Positions 1 through 8,674 of a stretch of DNA of 64,000 nucleotides are shown here, piece after piece. Below the pieces are notes generated by a model. It saw only the letters and a list, made by a program, of their open reading frames with translations. It had not been told where the DNA came from and did no database searches. Numbering within the stretch: position 1 is the stretch's first letter; every line of letters begins with the position of its first letter. The DNA comes from Streptomyces flavotricini (GTDB lineage: Bacteria > Actinomycetota > Actinomycetes > Streptomycetales > Streptomycetaceae): positions 8,578,885 through 8,642,884 of the forward strand of contig NZ_JAINUL010000001.1 of assembly GCF_020639365.1 (NCBI RefSeq), read 5' to 3'. The position numbers were made by a program, and so were the translations under genes.

Positions 1-207
1 GTACTGGAGAAAGTCGAGCCGGTGGGCGTCGTGGAACGCCGATAACTCCCTCGGCAGGATCCAGGGATCGAGGTCCGCCAGCGGCGTGATGGGCTGCGGC
101 TTGACCTCCATCACCGCGGGCCCCCAAGGGCACTCCGCGCAGGAGACGGCTGCTCCGTTCGCGCACCCCGTACGGGCGCACGGGAAGTCGGACGTGAGGG
201 TCACCAC
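1..207 (-). CDS. Partial hypothetical protein, N-terminus only
   Basis: The reverse strand is open from tandem GTG codons at 207-205 and 204-202 to the left edge, giving the first 68-69 residues of a protein that continues outside the window. A strong AGGAAGGG ribosome site lies 4-7 nt before the GTGs. The peptide starts VVTLTSDFPCARTGCANG and has four closely spaced cysteines (residues 10, 15, 23, 26), possibly a small metal site, followed by PLADLDPWILPRELSAFHDA. I do not recognise the family. The ribosome site and sensible composition are the reasons to call it a gene. Confidence 0.6.
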   Translation of the reverse strand, partial: MVTLTSDFPCARTGCANGAAVSCAECPWGPAVMEVKPQPITPLADLDPWILPRELSAFHDAHRLDFLQY

Positions 208-1042
208 GAGGCCCTTCCTGCTCGGTGCTGCCCGCCACCCTCATGCCGCACTTTCCAGCCCCCTGTCCGATGGATACCGCCCGCTCTGACTGCCGCCTTC
301 ACCAGTAATGCCGTCGCCGGGCCCGGATCCGTCCAGCCGGATACAAGATTCTTTTCGTCTCCGTCCGTACCTGGGCACGGGTGCGCCCTCTTGGTTCTGG
401 TTCATACGGTTATGGCCCGGTGCCTCGGCTGCCGTGGGCGACTTCGTGTGTCTCGCCCTTCCGTCATGGAGAGACCGGGCGACACGGCACGTCGCTCACC
501 GAGGCGTATTCGGAACGTCTCGGTGGTGACGGTGTCGACCGGACGGGCCCTGCAGTGCCCTCTGCTGCGCAGCCGGCCACGGCTGCCGCTGCCCCACGCG
601 TTGAACTTCCCGGCCGGCCCCCGTCCAGCCCCTTCCCCCTCCGGCCGGTCGGGCCTTCTCATATTCGGATTCTTTTGCGGATTTGAACTCGAATACGAAG
701 AATTCCGCAGAACGGTTGTTACTTGGGCAAGTAGTCCGGTTGGGTGAGGCGGGCGGTGAGTGCGCCCGGTGGTGCGCCGGAGCGCATGATTCCGTTATGT
801 GGTTGGTGGTGCGGGTGGGTGTAACGGTCAGTGAATGTCGGGGTCATGGCTGACCGCTATGTGTGTAGTGCGCAGGTGAGTGTGACGGGAATGTCCTGCT
901 CTGGTAACCGGCCCCGGCGGGGGCTGCGGCCGGTCGTGTGGCGGGTCGAGAGTGGGGCCTCGGCTCATCCGGGCCGACACCAACAAGTGCCTCACCGGCC
1001 TGTTTCGGCCGGTGGGGCGCTGTTCTTGAGGGAGCGTCACCC
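208..1042. other. Intergenic, no convincing gene
   Basis: Several open frames exist on both strands but have arginine/proline-rich, low-complexity translations typical of non-coding frames in GC-rich DNA, with no ribosome sites. The stretch around 655-740 is clearly more AT-rich than its surroundings and could hold promoter elements, but no convincing -35/-10 pair was found. Confidence 0.4.
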
Positions 1043-1510
1043 ATGTCGTCTGTTTCTTCCTCCGTCCGTCGTATCGCCGCCACCGTCCTGGCCGCAGGTG
1101 CCGTGGTCGGCGCGGCCGCGCTGCCGGCCGCCGCGCAGGACGGTCACCATCAGCAGCGTCCGCGGGTGGAGATCAGCCGGGTCCAGGCCGACAGCCCCGG
1201 ACGCGACGACCACTCCAACCGCTCCCTGAACAGCGAGTGGGTCGAGATCACCAACACGACCCGCGACGGCATCAACCTCCGCGGCTGGACCCTGCGCGAC
1301 AGCGACGGCAACCGGTACCGCTTCGACAACGTCCGCCTGGCCGGCCGCGCCACGATCCGGATCCACACCGGATCCGGCCGCGACACCCGCACCGACCTGT
1401 TCCAGAACAGCCGCGACTACATCTGGGACAACCGCGCCGACACCGCCACGCTGCGCGATGACCGCGGCCGCACGGTCGACACGGAGTCGTGGGGTCGGCG
1501 CCACCACTGA
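1043..1510 (+). CDS. Secreted lamin-tail-domain (LTD) protein
   Basis: 155-residue protein. Residues 1-33 form a Sec signal peptide (SSVRRIAATVLAAGAVVGAAALPAAAQ, cleavage after AAAQ). The rest is a single lamin-tail domain: VEISRVQADSPG, then SEWVEITNTTRDGINLRGWTLRDSDGNRYRF and a C-terminal beta-rich part with DNRADTATLRDDRGRTVDTESWG. LTD proteins are common exported proteins in Streptomyces, and their role (probably binding or scaffold) is not settled. The ATG at 1043 was chosen because it has a GAGGGAG ribosome site 9 nt upstream and exposes the signal peptide at the N-terminus; an in-frame extension to 938 lacks both. It is monocistronic. Confidence 0.85.
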   Translation: MSSVSSSVRRIAATVLAAGAVVGAAALPAAAQDGHHQQRPRVEISRVQADSPGRDDHSNRSLNSEWVEITNTTRDGINLRGWTLRDSDGNRYRFDNVRLAGRATIRIHTGSGRDTRTDLFQNSRDYIWDNRADTATLRDDRGRTVDTESWGRRHH

Positions 1511-2187
1511 CCTGTGGGGCGGGTTGCCGGGGGCCGTCTGGACGGAGGGCGGCCGCCGGGCCCGGCTTGCGCGGGGTGGGAATCGCTGATTGGCGGGCGT
1601 GTGCGGGCCGTCACCCTGACCGGGTGGCGGCCCGCACGGCCGTATACCGGCAGGTTCCGGCTCGGGAGCTGACCGCACTGGCAGGTGCCGGCCCGGGGTC
1701 TACCCGCAGGGATTTGCGAGGAAGGGTGCGGTGGTGAGGGGCCGGGAGCGCCGCGGTGGGGTCGGGTTTGCGTGGTGTGGGCGAGGTTGTCTGCGGGTGG
1801 GGGCGTAGTTCAGATGAAGTGTGCGGGCAGGAGAGCGGCGAGGAGAGCGGCTTTCGGCAGCATTCCCGCCCTGCGGCGTTGGGGAGGCATGGGGTCCTGC
1901 GGGCCTGCTGCGGGGAGCGTGGCGGGTGTGTGCGGGGGAGGTTCGTCCTGTGCCCAGGGGTCCGGGCCGGCAGCCCTCTCCAGATAGGGCGGCTCCTCGC
2001 AGGCCCATGAGGCGTGCTCCTTCGGCACCGCATCTTCCTGCGCTGACCGTCACCCGTCGCTACCTCCGATTACGAGACAGACCCCTTCATCTGGCGGAAC
2101 TCCATGTACGGGGGGTCCTCGACGCCTACGCCATCGGGCACGAGCGACTCGCGAAGACGTCGTCAATCGGGCGCTCTCAGGGCGCGA
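1511..2187. other. Intergenic, no convincing gene
   Basis: About 680 bases between the LTD gene and the stop of the convergent NLR gene. Open frames on both strands have no ribosome site, no recognisable family and compositional bias of random GC-rich sequence. Nothing else seen. Confidence 0.4.
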
Positions 2188-5112
2188 TCACTTGCCCTTC
2201 CGCCGGCGGCTCAGTCGGGCGAGTGATGATCGCGCCGCGACCGTGTGGGGGTGATCGGCACCCAAGGCATGTGTGAGCCCCTCGACCACGCCCTGCATGA
2301 GGTCCCGGGCTTCCTGACGTTGGCCGAGCTTGGCGTAGGTGGAGGCGAGGTTGTTGCGTGCGAAAAGTGTGTCCGAGTGGTTGGGGCCTTGAACACGTTC
2401 GCGATCGGCCGCGATCCGTTTCTCGAGCGCGAGGGCGTCCTGGAAGCGGTTCAGGTCCTTGTAGGTGGAGGCGAGGTTGTTGCCCGCGGTGAGGGTGTGG
2501 GGGTGGTCCGGTCCGAGCAGGCGGTACAGGTCGGCGACGAGTTGCTCCCATAGCTGGAGCGCGTCCCGGTGACGACCCAGCCTGCCGTAGGTGATGGCGA
2601 GGTTGTTCCGGGTGGCATGCGTGTCGGGGTGGTCGGGGCCGAGCTGTCGTTCCCGACCGGCGAGGACTTGCTCTTCGAGGGCGAGGGCCTCACGGGGTCG
2701 GCTGAGATGGCCATAGGTAGTGGCCAGATGGCCTCGTGCCCTCAAGGTGACGGGATGGTCAGGGCCGTGTACGCGCTCGCAGTCAGCAAGAACCGCCGTT
2801 TCGACCGGGAGCGCGTCACGGTGTCGGCCGCAGGCGGTGTAGGCGATGCCGAGGTTGATGCGGGCGCGCAGAGTGTCGGGGTGGTCGGGGCCGTGTGTGC
2901 GTTCTTGCTCGGCATGTACCTGCTTCGCGAGGACAAGTGCCTCGTGGTTACGGCCGAGGTGCATGTACACGGTGGAGAGATTGGCGCGGGCGTCCAGCGT
3001 CAGGGGGTGATTGGGGCCGAGAAGACGTCCACGGTCGGCGAGGACCTGTTCCTTCAGAGGGAGCGCGTCCCCGTGGCGGCCGAGATCGCTGTAGGCGGAG
3101 GCGAGAGAGGCTCGTGCGGACAGTGTTTCGGGGTGGTCGGGGCCATTGATCCGTTCGTGGTCGGCGAGGACCTGTTCCTCCAGGGCGAGCGCGTCGTGGT
3201 AGCGGCCGAGACCGCCATAGCTGTGCGCGAGGTTGTGGCGCACAGTGAGGGTGGAGGGATGGTCGGAACCGTTGACGCGTTCATGGTCGGCGAGGATCTG
3301 CTCCTGTAGCTGGACTGCGTCGTGGTAACGCCCCAAGGCGTTGTAGGTGACTACGACGTTGTTGCGGGCGTTGAGGATGGAGGGGTGGTCCGGATCGCAC
3401 AGGCGCTCGTAGTCGGCGAGCAGCCGCTCCTGGATGGCGAGTGCCTCGCGATGGCGCCCGAGGTGCATGTACGTGGTGCCGAGAGCGGAACGGGCAGTGA
3501 GTGTACCGAGGTGATCGGGGCCGAAGACGGACGCGGCCTTGGCGGACGTGTGCTGCCAGTAGGCATGGGCAGCGTGGTTGAGACCGGCGTCGATCAGGCT
3601 TCGGCCCGCCCGGTACAGCACGTTCACTGAGTTTTCGTTCTCCCACAACAGACCTTGGCTGTGCTGGTGGAGCGACTCGGTGTTGGTGCGCAGGATCGCG
3701 GCGAGTTCCGGCTGTGTCTGGTCGGGGTCAGGCCAGATCGCGATGAGGGCGGACGCGATGGCGACAGTGGCCTGGGACAGCACGTCGGGGCGGGTCGTTT
3801 CCCTTACGGCCCGAGCGGTGAGGGCGTGAATCCGGACCTGCTGGAGGGGGGTGCGGCTGTCGTGGGTGATCAGACTGTACCGGTGCAGCACCCTCAAGGC
3901 AGACCGCGCTTGGTCCTCTGTCACCGGCGTACGAGGGGGCGCCGCGCGCTGCCACCAGCGCTTGGGCGGAGAAGACTTGGTGTCGCTCTGCCGGCCTACG
4001 TGGCTCAGCAAATCGGTGGTGGTCCACAGATCGCCGGGCTGTCCGGCGGGGTCCAACAGCGCCACGACACGCAGCAAGGGCTCGGCCAGGCCGTTCGGCT
4101 CGGCCGCTCTGGCGGCGGCGAGGGACAGAAGCAGAGCAGCGCCGACCTCGCGTCCGTAGTGCTCGGTATCGGCCCACCTGGGCAGTACCTGTTCCAGACG
4201 CCGGCTGCAGTCGGCGAGCCGCTGAAGGTACTCGGTGGCCGTCACATCCTCGTTGATCATGTAGGCGGCGGCGTGTCCGAGTGCCAGGGGCAGTCTGCCC
4301 AGGGCCTCTCCCACCGCGGCGGCCCTGTCCTCCAGCAGGTGGTCGGACGCTTCCGTCGTGAGGCGGGCACGGAGGTAGGCGATGGCTTCGCTTGCCGTGT
4401 AGAGATCGACGTCGATACGCGTGCGTCCGCCCCCGGTCAGACGGGGATCCTGCAGACGGCTGGTGGCGATGACTCGGCCGGACGGTCCGGATGGCCACCA
4501 AGGACCGACGGCATCCGGGTCGGTGACGTCGTCGAGGACGATCATCCAGCTTCTGGTCGTGGTTGCGGCCCAGGCTACGAAGGCCCGCGCGTCGGCTTCC
4601 ATCTCATTGCCGTCCGCCCCGGGCGCCCCGATCAGGCGGGCGGCGTGGGCGTAGAGGGTGATGACCTGCAGCACGTCCTCGGCAGGAGCCCACAGCACCA
4701 GATCCGTACCGTCCGCCACCGCTTCGTGGGCGCATGCGGCGGCCAGTTGCGACTTGCCCACTCCGCCGCCACCGGAGAGCACGTGCCCCGACGCCACGGT
4801 CGCCGCCGGGCTGCGGGCTGCGTCGAGGGCGGTACGCAAATGGGCGCGCGGCTGGAAGGCGCTGGCCAACAGAGGCACGGAGCCCACCCGCAGTGGCCAG
4901 GTGACCCCGGCCTGCCGCGGAAGGTGGTAGTGATGCTCCTGCGTGCCTCCGACGACTATGTCGCCTTCCACGACGACCTCGTTGCCATCACCGGTGACGG
5001 CCAGCCCCACATCCCCGTCGGCCGACACCGCGCGCTCGCCGAGCCCGGACCTGGCTGTGTGCGGTGTGTCGCTTCTGCCGTGCTTGCCCTTCCCGGCCCG
5101 CGATCCGCTCAT
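2188..5112 (-). CDS. STAND/NLR-type ATPase with kinesin-light-chain TPR repeats
   Basis: 974 residues. Residues 26-42 carry a motif ERAVSADGDVGLAVTGD that recurs twice in the protein encoded just upstream. The NB-ARC-like core has Walker A GGGGVGKS (114-121), Walker B WMIVLDDV (189-196), an arginine-containing RVIATSR strand (213-219) and a GRLPLALGHAA helix typical of STAND ATPases. From about residue 520 there are some ten 42-residue TPRs of the kinesin-light-chain type (pattern GPDHPxTLxAR..LGR..EAL), visible as a 126-bp periodicity at roughly 2.2-3.5 kb. Such proteins are ligand-sensing switches: TPRs detect, the ATPase oligomerises, the N-terminus signals. The gene overlaps the stop of its upstream partner by ATGA, so the pair is co-translated. 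Target and trigger are unknown. The nearest function is inflammasome-like or phage-defence signalling. Confidence 0.88.
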   Translation of the reverse strand: MSGSRAGKGKHGRSDTPHTARSGLGERAVSADGDVGLAVTGDGNEVVVEGDIVVGGTQEHHYHLPRQAGVTWPLRVGSVPLLASAFQPRAHLRTALDAARSPAATVASGHVLSGGGGVGKSQLAAACAHEAVADGTDLVLWAPAEDVLQVITLYAHAARLIGAPGADGNEMEADARAFVAWAATTTRSWMIVLDDVTDPDAVGPWWPSGPSGRVIATSRLQDPRLTGGGRTRIDVDLYTASEAIAYLRARLTTEASDHLLEDRAAAVGEALGRLPLALGHAAAYMINEDVTATEYLQRLADCSRRLEQVLPRWADTEHYGREVGAALLLSLAAARAAEPNGLAEPLLRVVALLDPAGQPGDLWTTTDLLSHVGRQSDTKSSPPKRWWQRAAPPRTPVTEDQARSALRVLHRYSLITHDSRTPLQQVRIHALTARAVRETTRPDVLSQATVAIASALIAIWPDPDQTQPELAAILRTNTESLHQHSQGLLWENENSVNVLYRAGRSLIDAGLNHAAHAYWQHTSAKAASVFGPDHLGTLTARSALGTTYMHLGRHREALAIQERLLADYERLCDPDHPSILNARNNVVVTYNALGRYHDAVQLQEQILADHERVNGSDHPSTLTVRHNLAHSYGGLGRYHDALALEEQVLADHERINGPDHPETLSARASLASAYSDLGRHGDALPLKEQVLADRGRLLGPNHPLTLDARANLSTVYMHLGRNHEALVLAKQVHAEQERTHGPDHPDTLRARINLGIAYTACGRHRDALPVETAVLADCERVHGPDHPVTLRARGHLATTYGHLSRPREALALEEQVLAGRERQLGPDHPDTHATRNNLAITYGRLGRHRDALQLWEQLVADLYRLLGPDHPHTLTAGNNLASTYKDLNRFQDALALEKRIAADRERVQGPNHSDTLFARNNLASTYAKLGQRQEARDLMQGVVEGLTHALGADHPHTVAARSSLARLSRRRKGK

Positions 5113-5531
5113 TGTTGCCTGGTTCCGTCACCTGTGATCGCCTCGCCGATGCTCCCGCCCGCGCTGACCCCCCGTTCACCGGGCACGGCCGTGTCGTTCG
5201 CGCCGGGTCCTTGCCCTGCCGGACCGGAGGCGACATGGGGTGCGGGGTCGGTGACACGGACGTTGTCACCCGTGACCGCCCTGCCGATGTTCCCTCCCGC
5301 CTGTACGGACCTGCTGCCGGCGACGGCCGGATCGCTCGCGGGGCGGGTGAGCGCGAACACGGAGACAGCCAGGCCCAGCACTCCGACGGCGGCCCCCACC
5401 ACGCTGGCGATCCTGTCGCCGCTCTCCAGGTCCACCAGCGCGACGACGAGCAGCAATCCCACCACCACGACCGCGGCGACGGCGGCGACGGCCACCCACA
5501 CCCCGCTCGCCGGTTGACTTCCTGTGGCCAT
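5109..5531 (-). CDS. Two-TM protein with two copies of the NLR-shared amyloid-like motif
   Basis: 140 residues. Two hydrophobic segments at about 11-33 and 42-62 form a hairpin in the membrane. The C-terminal tail is hydrophilic and holds two copies of the motif also found at the start of the adjacent NLR: SRSVQAGGNIGRAVTGD (73-89) and ERGVSAGGSIGEAITGD (119-135). The protein ends seven residues after the second copy. The layout (membrane domain plus motif-bearing tail, next to an NLR with the same motif) is that of an effector switched on by motif templating, with membrane permeabilisation as the likely output. This is inference. An in-frame TTG at 5540 is possible, but the ATG at 5531 is preferred (GTTGAGGG just upstream). 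The stop overlaps the NLR start (ATGA, 5109-5112). Confidence 0.75.
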   Translation of the reverse strand: MATGSQPASGVWVAVAAVAAVVVVGLLLVVALVDLESGDRIASVVGAAVGVLGLAVSVFALTRPASDPAVAGSRSVQAGGNIGRAVTGDNVRVTDPAPHVASGPAGQGPGANDTAVPGERGVSAGGSIGEAITGDGTRQQ

Positions 5532-5903
5532 GGCCCTCAACCCCCTGAGCGATCAACTCTCTCCGTACAGCGCATGCCTTCGCGGAACCGGGCGCCTGGC
5601 TCCATGACCTACCCAAGGAGCGAGCGACGAACCCGTCCCCTCTGGGGTGTTCACGAGTGGGGATGGCCTGCTTCAACGAGGGCGCTTGGAGATCGCTTCC
5701 CGGATCACCAGAGATCGTGCCCAACGCCACCGGGCACCCAGTGCTCTGCCTCCCGAACACATGCCTGTTCAGGCGGCTGCGCGGCTCTGGCCCGGCGGCT
5801 GCGCGTGCAAGCACCGTCTTCCGCGTATTCCGACGAGCCGTTCCGCCCCCGCTACCGGCTACCAGCAGGGCGGACTGGGCGCGTCTGGAGGCCCACTTCC
5901 GGG
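5532..5903. other. Intergenic upstream of NLR module
   Basis: About 370 bases between the NLR-module start (minus strand) and the stop of the next minus-strand gene. It must hold the module's promoter unless transcription reads through from 6443. No clear hexamers or operator were identified, and short frames here have no coding character. Confidence 0.35.
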
Positions 5904-6443
5904 TCAGGTGTGGAGGTAGTCGTTGAGGTAGGTGCGGGCGGCGGTCTCGCTCGTGCCGAGCGCGGTCGCCACGTCCTCGAGCGGCACGTCGAGGGCGGCG
6001 AGTTCGTACGCGGCGTCCTGGCCGGTCTGGCCGATGACGTACCGCAGGTCGGCGAGCGCCTTCAATACGACCAGCGGTTCCTCGACAGCGAGGACATCGA
6101 GTTGCCTGACGAGCTCGGTGAGCAGACCGGTGAGCTCCGCGGGAAGAGGGACGGCTGCGTCCCGGACCACCGATACGTGGGCCTCGTAGTCGCCGATCGG
6201 CCCGGACAGGTCGACGTCCGCCTCATACAGGGGGTGGTCGCCGGCGAGCGTGGTCCAGTCGAGGGGGTACTCGGCCGCGCCGCGCCAGCCGCACGAGCAG
6301 CTACCCCGCAGCAACACAGCCCGGGGCCGCCCACGCCGGCCGTCGTAGGCGTGCCACTCCGTTGACGATGGCATGTCCGGTCCGCTGCCCACGTCGAAGT
6401 AGACCGGACCCGGCTCCGTGCCATCCGACAGCAGTACTCCCAC
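5904..6443 (-). CDS. Hypothetical protein with C-terminal helix-turn-helix-like segment
   Basis: About 179 residues from a GTG at 6443 (GAGGGG just upstream; the frame is open further up to 6590, but that extension is glycine/arginine-rich and unconvincing). The N-terminal half has a beta-rich segment with an RGSCSCGWRG cysteine motif, perhaps a small metal knuckle. The C-terminal part, DVPLEDVATALGTSETAARTYLNDYLHT, looks like a short helix-turn-helix with its recognition helix at the very end. I do not recognise a named family. It is co-directional with the NLR pair and with the XRE gene upstream, at moderate distances from both. Confidence 0.55.
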   Translation of the reverse strand: MGVLLSDGTEPGPVYFDVGSGPDMPSSTEWHAYDGRRGRPRAVLLRGSCSCGWRGAAEYPLDWTTLAGDHPLYEADVDLSGPIGDYEAHVSVVRDAAVPLPAELTGLLTELVRQLDVLAVEEPLVVLKALADLRYVIGQTGQDAAYELAALDVPLEDVATALGTSETAARTYLNDYLHT

Positions 6444-6629
6444 CGACCCCTCGTGCGCGGCCCCAGCGCCTTGAGCACCCTGTCCAAAACGATCAACCCC
6501 TCCCGCACCCTGTGAAGCGGGCCGGTCCCACGGCCTGGGCCCGCAGAACCCAGGCTGCCCGGACCGCAGCGGCCGTGTACCGGGATTCACCGAAAGCGGT
6601 ACGCATCGGAGGCCGCGACAGCAGGGTGT

Positions 6630-7397
6630 TCAGCGCCCGGGGCGCTTGAGTTCGAGAATCCCGCCGTCAAGCCGCATCAGGTAGGCATCGTCCGGGGTAG
6701 TCAGCTCAGGACGCGTCGGGGGAGTCGTCCCGTTGCCGCTGGTGGTGTTGTCGAACGGTGCAGGCACACGGGGGTGGGTGATACGGCGTTGAAGCTGGTC
6801 CTTCCTGGTCCGGGCCGCATCCCGGTCGCTTGGGCGCTGCCGGTTGGCGTGTGACCAGGCCTGCAGCCAATCCGCGTGCTGGGTTTCGGGGACACCCAGG
6901 ACGGTGAGGAGTGCCTTGAGCTGGGTGCGGGAGCTGGGGAAGCGCTGCCGGTACAGGATCTGATGCGCTGTCGTGCGGGGCACCCGGATGATGCCGGGGC
7001 TGTTGCGGGTGCGCTTTTCGATCTCCCGGCAGCTTGGGTTGCCCGCCCCTACGTGCAGGCTGTGAAGCGCCGCGCCCAGAGCGGCCGCATCGCGGATCTT
7101 CGTGACCTTGGGTGCCGCTGGGCGTAAAGGGCGCCGTTCCTCGACCGCCGCCTCCCACAGGTTCAGAAGCGGGCCGGGCTCGGTGCTGCAGGCGTGCGCA
7201 TACGCGGTGACCGTTTCCCGGGTGGGCAGGGTCTTGCCGGAAGCGGCGCGCTTCAGCGTCGACTCGCTGAACCCCACAACCTCGTCGGCCAGCTCCGAGA
7301 AGGTGAAACCTGCTCTAACCCTCGCGTTGCGGAGTGCTTGGGCGAGACGCCCAAGGGGCCGGTCCGGGTACGGCAACGGCTGTTCGGGCCGGCCCAC
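6630..7397 (-). CDS. XRE-family helix-turn-helix regulator
   Basis: 255 residues. Residues 13-63 form a Cro/C1-type HTH (LAQALRNARVRAGFTFSELADEVVGFSESTLKRAASGKTL is the helix 1-4 region). A middle region resembles a second HTH-like repeat (IEKRTRNSPGIIRVPRTTAHQIL). The C-terminus is short and polar, ending in DDAYLMRLDGGILELKRPGR. Proteins of this shape are frequent on Streptomyces plasmids and chromosome arms and bind DNA, but the regulon cannot be read from sequence. A small gene follows 13 nt upstream on the same strand, so the two may form an operon. Confidence 0.7.
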   Translation of the reverse strand: MGRPEQPLPYPDRPLGRLAQALRNARVRAGFTFSELADEVVGFSESTLKRAASGKTLPTRETVTAYAHACSTEPGPLLNLWEAAVEERRPLRPAAPKVTKIRDAAALGAALHSLHVGAGNPSCREIEKRTRNSPGIIRVPRTTAHQILYRQRFPSSRTQLKALLTVLGVPETQHADWLQAWSHANRQRPSDRDAARTRKDQLQRRITHPRVPAPFDNTTSGNGTTPPTRPELTTPDDAYLMRLDGGILELKRPGR

Positions 7398-7410
7398 CTC
7401 TGATCTGCCC

Positions 7411-7635
7411 TCAGCCGGAGGAGTTGAGGAAGTTGCGGATCACCTCGCGTACCGGCATCCCGCCGGCGAGGCGCCCGGACAGGGCACCGGCCGCGCCGGC
7501 CCCGGCGACCAGGAGCAGCGCATCGGAGACGGGGGTGCCGGTGGCCGCGAGGACGGTGGCGCAGCACGTGGAGACGGCGACCGCGGCGCCCTGACCCGCC
7601 GGGGACTGCCGCCGACCGACTACGGAATGTGACAT
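7411..7635 (-). CDS. Small hypothetical membrane-associated protein
   Basis: 74 residues from an ATG at 7635, weak GGGAT ribosome site. The middle is hydrophobic and alanine/glycine-rich (AAVAVSTCCATVLAATG and ALLLVAGAGAAGALSG), enough for one or two membrane passes, followed by GGMPVREVIRNFLNSSG. No family recognised. Position directly before the XRE gene (13-nt gap) supports translation. A longer in-frame reading to 8169 is arginine/proline-rich and not believable. Confidence 0.4.
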   Translation of the reverse strand: MSHSVVGRRQSPAGQGAAVAVSTCCATVLAATGTPVSDALLLVAGAGAAGALSGRLAGGMPVREVIRNFLNSSG

Positions 7636-8674
7636 AGATGATCCCAATCTGCTCGACAGCACGGCCCGCGTGCGCGCCGGCCACGCCGTAGGTACGGAGA
7701 CGTCAAGTCCCCCCGGTTCCAACCTGATTGATGCCTCACTGCGTCTGGCGCCGCCGTGAGACGAGAGCATCCTGGCACCCCCGCGCACACCCCCACCGCC
7801 CACGCGCGCCGTTTGGTTCACGCCTGTCCCGCCACACACGGCAGCGCCACAGCCGCTAAGTAGGCTCATCCGAGTGATCGGATAGTCATTCACCTGCGAG
7901 AACGGAAACCCGCACACCCCCTCTGGCCAGGGCCAGGAGTGTGGGCGGTCGGGCGGAGGGGGATTGGCTCGTACGCGTCCCGCAGGTCCTTGCCCTACCC
8001 TGCGCCCGACTGCGACCATCGACGCGACGCCAGGGACACCCCCTTGGCGGCTGACCCTGATCTGCCACCGGTTCCAACCGCGGCACCACCAGGGAAAATC
8101 CGCACGATCGTGCTGGCGCACGAGCGTGCCATCGGAGCCGGCGCCCCTTTGGGGCCCGGCTCCTGGCATACCCGACCCGCACCGCTCCCGGGCAGCGCCT
8201 GACGCTCCCGCGGATGCCAGCCCCAGCCCGCGGATGAGGATCTTCGGGCATGACCCGTCGTTGTCCTTCGCTGTTTCGGGTCGTAGCTGGACGTGCTGTG
8301 GGTCTGGAAGGGGTGCGTGGGCAGCTCACCCGGCCGGGTGGCTTGATTCACCGGGGAAACGGATCGTCTTCCCTGCGTTCAGGCAGAAGTCCGCCGGCAC
8401 CGCACGGGCAAAGGACGTGCCTGTCGTGTCGGGGACGCGGTAGCGGGTTCCGCCGTCGGCGTGTTGAAGCGTCGCAGAGCGTAGTGACGGCCGTAGGGTG
8501 ACCGTGGGCTAAGGGAGCCCTCGTCGTGCGTCGTTCCGGATCAATGGCGCAGCGTGTCGAAAGCCTTGGCGTACCCTCACCCCCGACTTGGTCCATGGCG
8601 TACCCGAGTTGATTTCGCAGGCAACTACCTCTTGCTGAGATCCGGCAGCAGCATCCACGAGGAGTTGTTGCAAA
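7636..8674. other. Long intergenic region with one operator-like palindrome
   Basis: About 1 kb without a credible gene on either strand. The one ordered element is an inverted repeat ATCCGA-GTGA-TCGGAT at 7868-7883, which could be a dimeric-regulator site for the minus-strand XRE operon or a remnant. The rest is GC-rich without recognisable structure. Confidence 0.35.

Noticed and set aside
2210..3520. Possible CRISPR or DNA-level tandem repeat (126-bp period)
   Set aside because: The period is explained by 42-residue TPR units in an open coding frame; there are no constant repeats with unique spacers.
3655..5517. 620-codon open frame on the plus strand
   Set aside because: It is antisense to the NLR gene; translation is Arg/Gly/Pro-rich without motifs, while the minus strand encodes recognisable domains.
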